In this document: positions 1-6,279 of the stretch, piece after piece
How the letters are laid out: every line of letters starts with the position of its first letter
How positions within the stretch are numbered: the first letter of the stretch is position 1
NCBI GenBank assembly: GCA_044869895.1
Contig: JBIOXZ010000147.1
Location: forward strand, 1 to 7,119
Source: AC-69 sp044869895
Lineage (GTDB): Bacteria > Actinomycetota > UBA4738 > HRBIN12
Direction: 5' to 3'
Length of the DNA stretch: 7,119 bases
Program-made: the position numbers and the translations under genes
Notes under the pieces: generated by a model
What the model was told of the DNA's origin: nothing
Database searches by the model: none
Seen by the model: only the letters and a program-made list of their open reading frames with translations

Positions 1-25
1 ACGGAACCCGGCATCCTGCGCGTAC

Positions 26-568
26 ATGGCACCGATGGACGAGGTCGCGACGTTGCCCCGGCGGAGGGACGGGCAGGCCGAGGGGTCCGGCCGAGCTGCC
101 GACTTCGAAGCGTTCTTCGTCGACCACCACGAGGCGCTGTTCCGGGCGTTGTGCCTGCTCACGCGCAACCGCTACGAGGCGCAGGAGGTCGTGCAGGACG
201 CCTTCCTGGCGCTGTGGGCACGGTGGGATAGCGTGGCTACGGGGCCGGATGCCGTCGGCTACCTCTACAGGACAGCGATGAACCTCTGGAGGAGCCGCTT
301 GCGACGCGCGGCAGTGGCGGTCCGGAAGGCGGCCCACCAGATCCCGCCAGACGACGAGATGGCGGCGGTGGAGCACCGGGACGCGGTCGTGCGCGCTCTC
401 GGGCCTCTTCCTCCACGGCAACGGGCCGCCGTCGTCTTGATGGACGTCCTCGACCTCTCCTCGGAGCGCGCGGGCGAGATACTGCGGATCGGCCCGGCGA
501 CGGTTCGGGTATTGGCCGCTCGCGGGAGAGCCACGTTGGCTAAGGAGATGGGTGATCGCGATGACTGA
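26..568 (+). CDS. ECF-type RNA polymerase sigma factor (SigE-like, sigma-70 family)
   Basis: A small extracytoplasmic-function sigma factor of 180 residues, a normal length for the family. It would bind core RNA polymerase and direct it to a stress or envelope regulon. Region 2 runs from about residue 27 to 93 and includes the core-binding stretch EAQEVVQDAFLALW and the following DNA-melting part. Region 4 runs from about 118 to 173, with a helix-turn-helix around SSERAGEILRIGPATVRV. No extra C-terminal domain is present. The first ATG at 26 is used here; a second in-frame ATG at 35 is an equally possible start, because both lie outside the conserved part and only 25 upstream bases are visible. 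The gene overlaps the next one, which encodes a membrane protein, the usual arrangement for an ECF factor and its partner. The family assignment is firm; the regulon is unknown. Confidence 0.9.
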   Translation: MAPMDEVATLPRRRDGQAEGSGRAADFEAFFVDHHEALFRALCLLTRNRYEAQEVVQDAFLALWARWDSVATGPDAVGYLYRTAMNLWRSRLRRAAVAVRKAAHQIPPDDEMAAVEHRDAVVRALGPLPPRQRAAVVLMDVLDLSSERAGEILRIGPATVRVLAARGRATLAKEMGDRDD

Positions 569-1475
569 CGTTCGGGAGCGACTTCGCCGAGCGAGTGAGC
601 GCCTGATCTCCCCCGATCGAGCGTTCGAGCGCCTGCTCGAGCGACAGGCTCGGAAACGGCAGCACGGGCGGGTCGCGGCCGCGACGGTCGCGCTCGTTGT
701 CGCCTTCGCCGTGATCGGCGGCGCGCTGACGCTGCTCTCCGGGCTCCTTCGCGAACGCGTAGAGCCCGGAAGCGACGGGAAGGGGCAGGTCGACCCACGC
801 CTGGTTCTTGACCCAGGGGAGTACTTCTACCTTGGCATCCGAAGCTCCGAGGCGACGGATGGGTGGATCCGTGATGAGGAGACGTGGTGGACGATCGACG
901 GCTCAGGCGAGGTCCGCAACAACAGCACGCGGCAGGACAAGTATCCGGACCCCCCGACGGGCGTGTACGGCGCCGGCGAGTTCCCGGCCGAGCTTTTCGC
1001 GGGGAAGGACGTATCGCGGCTATCGACGGATCCGAAGAAGCTCACGACGCAGCTGCAGACCGAGTCCCCGTACACGGACATCCTCACGGGGCATCCCGAG
1101 CCGGAACGCACGTGGCGTGTGATCACGATCCTCCTGCTCGATTATTCGAACGTGACGCCTGACCTTCGTGCAGTGCTCTTCGAGCTGGCGGCCGGGATCG
1201 AGGGCGTTCGTCGGACCGACCACGTCGAGGATCCGGGCGGGCGGAACGCGACGGCGCTCAGTTTCACGAGCGAGCAGGATCCGATCACGTGGACGGCGTA
1301 CTTCGATCCGGCGACGCGACAGCTGATGGCATGGACATCGGTGTACGAGGACAACCCCCCGGCCTGGATCGTTCTTGAGTCGGCGGTCGTGGATGCACCC
1401 GGCGTGCAGCCCACGGCTGAGGAGTGGCTCTTCCCGCAGCCCTCGTTGCGGGTCGACCCGTCGTTCTCCTCCTAG
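552..1475 (+). CDS. CU044_5270-family membrane protein, putative sigma-factor partner
   Basis: A protein of about 307 residues with a basic cytoplasmic N-terminus of about 40 residues, one hydrophobic membrane segment at about residues 41-66, and an extracytoplasmic domain of about 240 residues. The outer domain has the pattern of the actinobacterial CU044_5270 family: a YFY start at about residue 91, a WWTIDGSGEVR segment, a DVSRLSTDPKKL segment, a LRAVLFELAAGIEGV segment and a YFDPATRQLMAW strand. That family often follows ECF sigma genes, so an anti-sigma or signal-receiving role is inferred; no zinc-binding ZAS motif is visible. The GTG at 552 follows AAGGAG (542-547) by 4 bases. The ATG at 561 is the alternative and overlaps the sigma gene by 8 bases. 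Translational coupling with the sigma gene is likely. The biochemical function is unproven. Confidence 0.8.
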   Translation: MIAMTDVRERLRRASERLISPDRAFERLLERQARKRQHGRVAAATVALVVAFAVIGGALTLLSGLLRERVEPGSDGKGQVDPRLVLDPGEYFYLGIRSSEATDGWIRDEETWWTIDGSGEVRNNSTRQDKYPDPPTGVYGAGEFPAELFAGKDVSRLSTDPKKLTTQLQTESPYTDILTGHPEPERTWRVITILLLDYSNVTPDLRAVLFELAAGIEGVRRTDHVEDPGGRNATALSFTSEQDPITWTAYFDPATRQLMAWTSVYEDNPPAWIVLESAVVDAPGVQPTAEEWLFPQPSLRVDPSFSS

Positions 1476-1542
1476 CCCGAGCAGAGATGCCCGGGGGCAG
1501 CCCGGCACTCGCGCCCGTTGGCCCGAGACGCCCAGGTAAGGA

Positions 1543-1576
1543 GTGAGTGTGGAGTCCCGACGGAACCCACACTCGC
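1543..1576. terminator. strong hairpin downstream of the sigma/partner operon
   Basis: A 10-bp stem (1543-1552 with 1567-1576, including one G-T pair) closes a 14-base loop. It begins 67 bases after the stop of the CU044_5270-family gene and could end that transcript. There is no T-run on either strand, so it is not a classical intrinsic terminator; in high-GC actinobacteria, U-less hairpins can still act this way. It ends 16 bases before repeat copy A. Confidence 0.35.
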
Positions 1577-1592
1577 TCCCCGATCTCTCCAC

Positions 1593-1693
1593 GCGGAGGC
1601 GAAGGGAACACTGTAAGAACCCGAACGCCGCAGTCAGGGGGTGTGGGTGGACGCCCGGCAATGGGCCCGAGTCCTCGGAGAGATCCCGGTGAC
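1593..1693 (+). repeat. dispersed structured repeat, copy A
   Basis: The block at 1593-1633 matches copy C (6925-6965) at 40 of 41 positions. The block at 1597-1630 matches copy B (4401-4434) at 31 of 34. The copies then diverge but stay alignable to a shared CCCGGTGAC end at 1685-1693. The second predicted hairpin in this copy uses GGAC/GTCC (1649-1652 with 1671-1674) and GCCC/GGGC (1653-1656 with 1663-1666). It ends 2 bases before the chrA stop codon, on the opposite strand. Orientation is given by the alignment only; the transcribed strand, if any, is unknown. Confidence 0.85.
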
Positions 1694-1695
1694 AG

Positions 1696-2895
1696 TCAAA
1701 ACCCCTTGAGCACGATGCCGGCGGCTGCGGCGAGGACGACGAGGATCGGCTCTCTGTTCTTGAAGCGCCAGACGAATAACAGGCTGACGAGCAGGAGCCC
1801 GTGCGTTCGAAGGTCCACGACTGCCCCGCGCGTGAGGACCATCGTAGCTCCGCCAATCGCGCCGGCCGCGGCTGCCGTGGCGCCTTTCACGAAGGCCCTA
1901 ACACTTGGATTGCCCTGGTGGCGGATGAACCACCGACCCGGGACTACGACACCCAGATAGATCGGGATGAAGATTGCGACTGTGGCGATCGCGGCGCCTG
2001 TGAAGCCTCCGACCAGATAGCCAATGAACGCGGCCGTGATGACGACCGGCCCCGGCGTGATCAGGCCCATCGCGACAGCGTCGAGGAACTCGCGCTCGGT
2101 GAGCCAACCGTGCTGCTCGACGACGCCTTCGCGTAGGAAGGGAACGATCGCCAACCCACTGCCGAAGATGAACGCCCCCGCCTTGAGGAAGAACAGGCCC
2201 AGCGCGAGCAGCGTCGCCGCAGTGGCGGTTCCCGTACCGAGCGCGAAGTGCGCCGGCGCAGCGACGAGCATGGAACCGCCCCGACTCCACAGCCGCTGCA
2301 GCTGTCCCGGCGGTGCGTCCCACACCACCATCACGAGTCCCGCTGCGAGGAACAGCAGCGCGATCTCGGCACCCGTGAGCGCCGTCACGGCCATGATCAG
2401 ACCGGAGATCGTCCACAGTCGAACGTCGCGCTGGTTGCTGAGACGGGCGAGCTTCACTGCGGCGACCGCAATGATTGCCATCACGGCCGGTGCGACGCCA
2501 TAGAAGATCGCCTGCACAATCGCGAGCCCCTGGTACTGCACGTACACGACGGCCACGGTCAGCACGAGGACGAACGACGGCAGGATGAAGACCAGCGCGG
2601 CAGCCAGCGCGCCGAGGGGTCCGTTCCTCAGGTACCCGACCCACATGACCACCTGCGCGGCGAGCGGTCCGGGCATGGTCTGGCCGAGCGCGACGCCGTT
2701 CAGGAAGTCCTGCCGGTCCAGCCAACGGCGGTTCTCCACCAGGTCCCGCTGCATGTAGCCGACGGTGGCGATGGGGCCGCCGAACCCCCACGTCCCCAGG
2801 CCCAGGAAGTAGCGGATGAACCGTGCGAAGGGGGTCGCCGAGGCAGACGCCGGAGCACCGGCAGCCGACTCGGTCACGATGCCTGTTGTCCGCAC
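1696..2895 (-). CDS. chrA: chromate efflux transporter ChrA
   Basis: A 399-residue membrane protein of the long-chain CHR family, which exports chromate from the cytoplasm and thereby lowers Cr(VI) toxicity. Two homologous halves are visible. The first has GTWGFGGPIATVGYMQRDLV (about 34-53) and GQTMPGPLAAQ (71-81). The second has FIFGSGLAIVPFL (242-254) and GLITPGPVVITAAFIGY (277-293). About ten hydrophobic segments fill the rest, and the length is typical of the two-domain form. It is the last gene of the chr operon. The ATG at 2895 overlaps the upstream gene by 22 bases; a GTG at 2877 forms a tight GTGA overlap with that gene's stop and may be the true start. There is no gap before repeat copy A, which begins right after the stop codon. 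Confidence 0.95.
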   Translation of the reverse strand: MRTTGIVTESAAGAPASASATPFARFIRYFLGLGTWGFGGPIATVGYMQRDLVENRRWLDRQDFLNGVALGQTMPGPLAAQVVMWVGYLRNGPLGALAAALVFILPSFVLVLTVAVVYVQYQGLAIVQAIFYGVAPAVMAIIAVAAVKLARLSNQRDVRLWTISGLIMAVTALTGAEIALLFLAAGLVMVVWDAPPGQLQRLWSRGGSMLVAAPAHFALGTGTATAATLLALGLFFLKAGAFIFGSGLAIVPFLREGVVEQHGWLTEREFLDAVAMGLITPGPVVITAAFIGYLVGGFTGAAIATVAIFIPIYLGVVVPGRWFIRHQGNPSVRAFVKGATAAAAGAIGGATMVLTRGAVVDLRTHGLLLVSLLFVWRFKNREPILVVLAAAAGIVLKGF

Positions 2896-3308
2896 CAGGC
2901 GTACAGCGCGTCGTACATCGGTGTCTCCAGCTCGATCTTCCGCTGGTCCTCCGTGCCGTGGAGCAGCGCGAACCCATGCGCGATCGCGGAGAGGCCTCGG
3001 CCTTCAGGTGAGGCGTCGACGTCCTTCGAGACGTCTGCCGCATGGACGATCTGGGCCAACCGCACGAGCGCTGGATCCTCAGCGAGGCCAAACGCCTCGA
3101 CGAGGACGTCGAACGAGCACTTGCCATCCCTGTGCGTGTACTCGGCGCCGGGGGCGTCGAACGAGTGTGCCCCCTCACGGTCAGCGACCTCGAGGACCTG
3201 GTCACGCAGAACGAAGAGGAACTCAGCGTCGGGGTCGATGAACCGCTTGATCAGCCATGGACAGGCGATCCGATCGACGTTCGCGTTCTCTCGCGTGACC
3301 CACTTCAT
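2874..3308 (-). CDS. ChrB C-terminal-domain protein (second copy)
   Basis: A 144-residue stand-alone version of the C-terminal domain found in chromate resistance protein ChrB. The diagnostic N-terminal block is DRIACPWLIKRFIDPDAEF (residues 12-30), followed by an HSFDAPGAEYTHRDGKCSFD region (about 48-67) rich in possible metal- or anion-binding His, Cys and Asp, and a QIVHAAD segment near 86-92. It is a diverged paralogue of the gene immediately upstream (3323-3754), with the same length and motif order. The ATG at 3308 follows AGGA at a short distance and lies 14 bases after the preceding stop. In full-length ChrB proteins this domain accompanies chromate-responsive regulation; what a free-standing duplicate does is not known. 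Confidence 0.88.
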   Translation of the reverse strand: MKWVTRENANVDRIACPWLIKRFIDPDAEFLFVLRDQVLEVADREGAHSFDAPGAEYTHRDGKCSFDVLVEAFGLAEDPALVRLAQIVHAADVSKDVDASPEGRGLSAIAHGFALLHGTEDQRKIELETPMYDALYAWCGQQAS

Positions 3309-3322
3309 CGGTTCCTGCTCTG

Positions 3323-3754
3323 TTAGGACGGCTCTCGCCCGAGGAGGGTCGCCCGGATGCGGTATTCATAGAGGCCGTCGAAGAGTAGCCCGGAGATCTC
3401 GAGCACCTCCTCGTCGCCGCGCACCATCGAGAGCCCGCGAAGCAGCACGTCGAGCCCCGGAGCTTCCGGCGCGTCGTACTGCTCGTCCGCGAGATCCGCT
3501 TCGTGCACGATGCGAGCGATGTCCCACAGCACCGGATCGGTCAGCTCGAAGCGCTTTAGCATCGTCTGGAACGTGCAGTCGTCCCCGTGATGGGAGAGCT
3601 GGGCGCCCCGCATGTCGAACGGCGTCGCCTCCGCTGGCACGTTCGCCGAGTCGTCGACGAAGACGAAGGTTGCCTCAGGATCGATGAAGCGCCGGATGAG
3701 CCAGGCGCACGCGGCTCGATCGATGTGGACGCCTGTTCGGGTTGCCCAGATCAC
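3323..3754 (-). CDS. chrB: ChrB C-terminal-domain protein (first copy, split from ChrB N-domain)
   Basis: A 143-residue protein that corresponds to the C-terminal half of ChrB. It has the family block DRAACAWLIRRFIDPEATF (residues 12-30), an FDMRGAQLSHHGDDCTF stretch (about 46-62) and ARIVHEADL (about 84-92). Its GTG start at 3754 overlaps the stop of the ChrB N-domain gene by 4 bases (GTGA) and is preceded by GGAGG with a 7-base gap, so it is a separately translated gene and not merely a frameshifted half. In many bacteria the two halves are one protein of roughly 320 residues; here they would have to associate to rebuild that protein. It shares fold and motifs with the next gene downstream, a tandem duplication. 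Confidence 0.88.
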   Translation of the reverse strand: MIWATRTGVHIDRAACAWLIRRFIDPEATFVFVDDSANVPAEATPFDMRGAQLSHHGDDCTFQTMLKRFELTDPVLWDIARIVHEADLADEQYDAPEAPGLDVLLRGLSMVRGDEEVLEISGLLFDGLYEYRIRATLLGREPS

Positions 3755-4248
3755 GCCGGTACCTCCACGACAGCAGTCAGTGCTTCCACGGCCACCGAGG
3801 CTTGCTCGGCTTCGGGCGGGGGGAAGTAGTCCCGCTGCCGGATCCGTCGCAGCTCCCGCCTGAGTCGTTGGAGCCTCCGGTGTCGATTGACACCCTCGAG
3901 GTTGCGGGCCGCGAGCGCTTCGACGATCACGATCCGGTACTCAACCGCCACGGCCTCCGCGAGGTCGGCGACGATCGAGCGCTCGTCGCTTCGCGACGCG
4001 AGACCCCCGATCCACATGGTCGCCTGGCCGCCGGCATCCGTGACGTCGTCCGCGATCCACTCGAGCTGCTCCCGATTCCTCGCGTCGAGCGGTAGGGCTA
4101 CGAGCCCATCGAGGAGCTTCGCCACGCCCAGACGCTTCAGCCGTCGCCAGATGGCGATTCGTGGCGTCGAGGGCTCCCGGGGCAGGCGGTAGGAGAGTAG
4201 GACCCACTGCTGGCGTTCCCAGGGCTGGGCGCAATTGCCTGTAACCAC
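3751..4248 (-). CDS. chrB: ChrB N-terminal-domain protein, putative chromate-responsive regulator
   Basis: A 165-residue protein that matches the N-terminal half of ChrB. Recognisable parts are WVLLSYRLPREPSTPRIAIW (residues 15-34), RRLKRLGVAKLLDGLVALP (35-53), the REQLEWIADDV segment (59-69) and a very basic C-terminal helix RRLQRLRRELRRIRQRDYF (124-142). ChrB is known in Ochrobactrum as the chromate-sensing regulator of chrA, so a repressor role here is inferred from the family. It is the first gene of the four-gene operon. The only plausible start is the GTG at 4248: no other in-frame start lies before the conserved part. No Shine-Dalgarno precedes it, and a -10-like TAAGAT lies just upstream, so the mRNA may be leaderless. 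Confidence 0.85.
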   Translation of the reverse strand: MVTGNCAQPWERQQWVLLSYRLPREPSTPRIAIWRRLKRLGVAKLLDGLVALPLDARNREQLEWIADDVTDAGGQATMWIGGLASRSDERSIVADLAEAVAVEYRIVIVEALAARNLEGVNRHRRLQRLRRELRRIRQRDYFPPPEAEQASVAVEALTAVVEVPA

Positions 4249-4255
4249 GGTTACA
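4240..4255. promoter_or_regulatory. palindromic operator overlapping the chr operon start
   Basis: TGTAACCACGGTTACA is a perfect inverted repeat of two 7-bp arms (TGTAACC/GGTTACA) around 2 bases. It spans the GTG start of the chrB N-domain gene at 4248 and abuts the candidate -10 box. A bound regulator would block both polymerase and the start codon of a leaderless message. ChrB itself is the obvious candidate ligand, but binding is inferred. Confidence 0.6.
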
Positions 4256-4260
4256 TCTTA
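4255..4260 (-). promoter_or_regulatory. candidate -10 box of the chr operon
   Basis: On the minus strand TAAGAT lies 6 bases upstream of the GTG at 4248, the spacing expected if transcription starts at or next to the start codon. It matches TATAAT at 4 of 6 positions. No good -35 box is visible 16-18 bases upstream, which suits a weak or activator-assisted promoter. The last base overlaps the palindrome at 4240-4255. Confidence 0.4.
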
Positions 4261-4326
4261 TCCCCCGGAGCCCTGATCGGGACACCAGACGGCGAGGACT
4301 GGTCGCGCACTCGCGAGTCACTCGGG

Positions 4327-4385
4327 GCGGAAATGGGGAGGGTCGTCGGCTTCTTACATTGTTCCCTCCGCTCCCGCATTTCCGC
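4327..4385. repeat. long stem-loop holding an inverted partial repeat copy
   Basis: Bases 4327-4340 pair with 4371-4385 (GCGGAAATG against CATTTCCGC, then GGAG against CTCC with a small bulge), leaving a 30-base loop. The loop and inner arm (4347-4377) match the first 31 bases of the dispersed repeat in reverse orientation at 26 of 31 positions. This creates a head-to-head pair with copy B, which starts 16 bases after the stem. It lies in the 5' region upstream of the chr operon. Confidence 0.65.
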
Positions 4386-4400
4386 AGGTCACGGCGGTAC

Positions 4401-4496
4401 AGGCGAAAGGAACACGGTAGGAACCCGAACGCCGTAGGTCAGGCGGTTTGGGTGGCTGCTCGGCGCTGGGGCCGAGTCACCTGATTGCCCGGTGAC
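4401..4496 (+). repeat. dispersed structured repeat, copy B
   Basis: This copy aligns with copies A and C (31 of 34 positions over 4401-4434 against copy A). It folds into a first hairpin at 4423-4453 (ACCCGAACGCC against GGCGGTTTGGGT, one bulge), a second at 4459-4476 (CTCGGC/GCCGAG) and a third at about 4475-4496 (GTCACC/GGTGAC). It is the best-folding copy. It sits between the chr operon and the monooxygenase gene, both on the minus strand. Confidence 0.85.
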
Positions 4497-4525
4497 GGGA
4501 AGTCCCGTATCCCATGTGTCGTCAT
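4439..4525 (-). CDS. possible 28-residue ORF running into repeat copy B
   Basis: The ATG at 4525 is preceded by a perfect AGGAGG (4530-4535) with a 4-base gap. The frame runs 28 codons and stops inside the repeat, at a TGA also present at the equivalent point of copies A and C. The predicted peptide starts MTTHGIRDFPSPGNQ and is basic, resembling nothing I recognise. It ends about 190 bases before the chr operon start on the same strand, so it could be a leader peptide, a remnant of a gene cut by the repeat, or chance. Replacements between repeat copies in this frame are mostly non-synonymous, which argues against the repeat part being a conserved coding sequence. Confidence 0.25.
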   Translation of the reverse strand: MTTHGIRDFPSPGNQVTRPQRRAATQTA

Positions 4526-4752
4526 CTCGCCTCCTGATCTCGAGCCTGACCGGCTTGTGGGTTCTCGATGAAAGGACCGGTCGGCGAGGAGTAGCTCATC
4601 GCTCGAATGGGTCGCCTTGACTGCGGCTCGAAGACCAACAGCTCCGGGAGAACGGATCCTCCTTGACGTGTCTGCGCGGCTTCACGCCTACGGCGCCGGT
4701 CCCAGCCGTGAAGAGCTTGTTGAGGAAGGCCCGGAGCGCGAGGACGTGTCTC
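4526..4752. other. intergenic stretch with no credible gene
   Basis: No ORF with family resemblance is seen on either strand. It contains an inverted repeat at 4680-4713 (listed separately) and, next to the monooxygenase stop, two close copies of the 7-base word TCCTAAC/TCCTAAG. The AGGAGG belonging to the small ORF at 4439-4525 lies at its left end. Confidence 0.5.
4680..4713 (-). terminator. candidate terminator hairpin after the monooxygenase
   Basis: CTTCACG (4680-4686) pairs with CGTGAAG (4707-4713), and a GGCGCC palindrome lies inside the loop. It begins 40 bases after the monooxygenase stop on the minus strand. No T-run follows, so the assignment is weak. Confidence 0.3.
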
Positions 4753-6279
4753 CTAAGAACTCCTAACAGAATGATCTTGGAAGCCGGCAGTAGGCGGTCC
4801 GAACCAGGTGGTTAGCGCGTCAGCGAGCCCCAGCCGGGTTCGGTGTCCCACCCAGGCCACGTATCCATCGGGCCGAATCAACACGGCAGTCGGAGCGGCG
4901 ACCTCCCGGAGTGCCGGAAGCGCCCACTTACCGTCGTAGGTGGCGTCGATCAGCCGAACCCGGTCTACCCAGGGAGTGACGTCGAAGGCGCCGGGCTCAC
5001 CGAGGTTGAGGAGCATCGGCCGGGCATCGTGCAGCAGGGTGAAGACCCCCAGCGGGCCGTTGGCGGTGACCAGGTCGAGATCGGGCATGCGGCGTCCGAG
5101 CAGCGGGTGTCCCTCGCCGAGGTCGTAATGGATGCCCAGACCAGACATCTCTGCAGCGAGTCGTCTGCGAGGCTCGTCCATGCTGAGGAGCTCAGAAAAG
5201 GTGTCGCGCAAGGCGTTGGTGCGGTCATCTGTGCGAAGAAGCGCGACTTGCGCCATCGTATTGCGCAGCACGCGGGCACCGACCGGGTGCCGCTCGGCAT
5301 GGTAGGTATCCAGGAGGCTATCTGGGGACGTCTTCTTGACCACCTGGGCCAGCTTCCATCCCAGATTCACCGCATCCTGCACCCCGATATTGAGGCCCTG
5401 TCCACCCACCGGGTAATGCACGTGTGCGGCGTCGCCGGCCAGCAGGACGCGCCTGTCGCGGTAGGCCGCGGCCTGCCGAGTCACATCGGTGAACCTGGAG
5501 ATGAAGGTGGGACTGTGGATCCCGTAGTCGGTCCCGTAGACGGCGACGAGCGCCTCGCTGAGATCCCGCAGCGTGGGTTCGCCGGTCCGGCCGACGTGCT
5601 GTTCGGTCACCATGACCCCGACCGGACCCTCATCCTTGTAGACGACCTTGCCTTCGCGGATCTCGTACCCCGCCCGACCCAGGGCATGAACGCCGAGGGA
5701 GTCGCGGCGGATACCCAATTCTGGCTTCTCGGCCATCTCGACCTCGGCGATCAGGTTGCTGGTGGACGGATCCCACCCGGGGAACTCGATGCCGGCTGCC
5801 TTCCTGACCAGACTGCGTCCTCCGTCGCACCCGACGAGATATTCGGCCCGCAGCGACTGGCCGTCGGATAGCTCGACGTCGACGCCGGTGTCATACTGCG
5901 CTAACCCCGTCACCTCACGTCCGCGATAGATCGGCACCGCCAACTCGCCGACCCAACCGGCCAATATCCGCTCGATGTGGTTCTGCCACAGCCCGAGCCC
6001 GTAGTTGTGCCGGGTGGGAAAGTCGCTGATGTCCAAAGGGATCCAGGCGAACCCCGCGACCTGAGCCGTCTGCCCCTCCGACAGGAACCGGTCGGCGATC
6101 CCGCGCTGATCGAGGACCTCGATGGTGCGTGCGTGCAGGCCGCCTGCGCGCGAGCCGGCGAGTTCCTGGCTGGCGCGCCGCTCGACGATGGCAACGTCGA
6201 CGCCCGCCAACGCCAACTCTCCCGCCAGCATCAGCCCTGTCGGACCTCCTCCGGCGATCACCACCGCATGCTCGGTCAT
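4753..6279 (-). CDS. rox: FAD-dependent monooxygenase, rifampicin monooxygenase (Rox)-like
   Basis: A class A flavoprotein monooxygenase of about 508 residues that uses FAD, NAD(P)H and O2 to hydroxylate an aromatic substrate. Visible motifs (numbered from a GTG at 6285) are the FAD-binding GGGPTG (12-17) with the beta-2 acidic residue in IVERR (33-37), the DG motif LVGCDGGRSLVRK (150-162) and the GD motif RVLLAGDAAHVHYPVGGQG (279-297). A thioredoxin-like C-terminal domain covers about 395-500. The GLHARTIEVLDQRG stretch closely resembles rifampicin monooxygenase Rox, which linearises and inactivates rifamycins. The RAE-like element upstream supports that role; other aromatic polyketide hydroxylases are the alternative. 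The ATG at 6279 is preferred over the GTG at 6285 because GGAG (6287-6290) sits 7 bases before it. The start overlaps the stop of the glycosyltransferase relic in an ATGA. Confidence 0.8.
   Translation of the reverse strand: MTEHAVVIAGGGPTGLMLAGELALAGVDVAIVERRASQELAGSRAGGLHARTIEVLDQRGIADRFLSEGQTAQVAGFAWIPLDISDFPTRHNYGLGLWQNHIERILAGWVGELAVPIYRGREVTGLAQYDTGVDVELSDGQSLRAEYLVGCDGGRSLVRKAAGIEFPGWDPSTSNLIAEVEMAEKPELGIRRDSLGVHALGRAGYEIREGKVVYKDEGPVGVMVTEQHVGRTGEPTLRDLSEALVAVYGTDYGIHSPTFISRFTDVTRQAAAYRDRRVLLAGDAAHVHYPVGGQGLNIGVQDAVNLGWKLAQVVKKTSPDSLLDTYHAERHPVGARVLRNTMAQVALLRTDDRTNALRDTFSELLSMDEPRRRLAAEMSGLGIHYDLGEGHPLLGRRMPDLDLVTANGPLGVFTLLHDARPMLLNLGEPGAFDVTPWVDRVRLIDATYDGKWALPALREVAAPTAVLIRPDGYVAWVGHRTRLGLADALTTWFGPPTAGFQDHSVRSS

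Noticed and set aside
2248..3687. Long plus-strand ORF of 479 codons opposite the chr genes
   Set aside because: Low-complexity Arg/Ser/Pro-rich translation antisense to three well-supported genes; typical high-GC shadow frame.
4401..4496. Repeat as a cobalamin riboswitch (AAGGGAAC, a GCCACTG word in copy C, GAGTCA near the end)
   Set aside because: The words occur in the right order but the paired helices do not match the cobalamin fold, and no copy is followed by a gene on the plus strand.
4495..4508. Palindrome ACGGGA-AG-TCCCGT just after copy B
   Set aside because: Six-base arms in GC-rich DNA with a 2-base centre; no promoter or gene start is near on either strand, so chance is likely.
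4843..5871. 342-codon plus-strand ORF opposite the monooxygenase
   Set aside because: Antisense shadow of a conserved flavoprotein with clear motifs; no family resemblance of its own.
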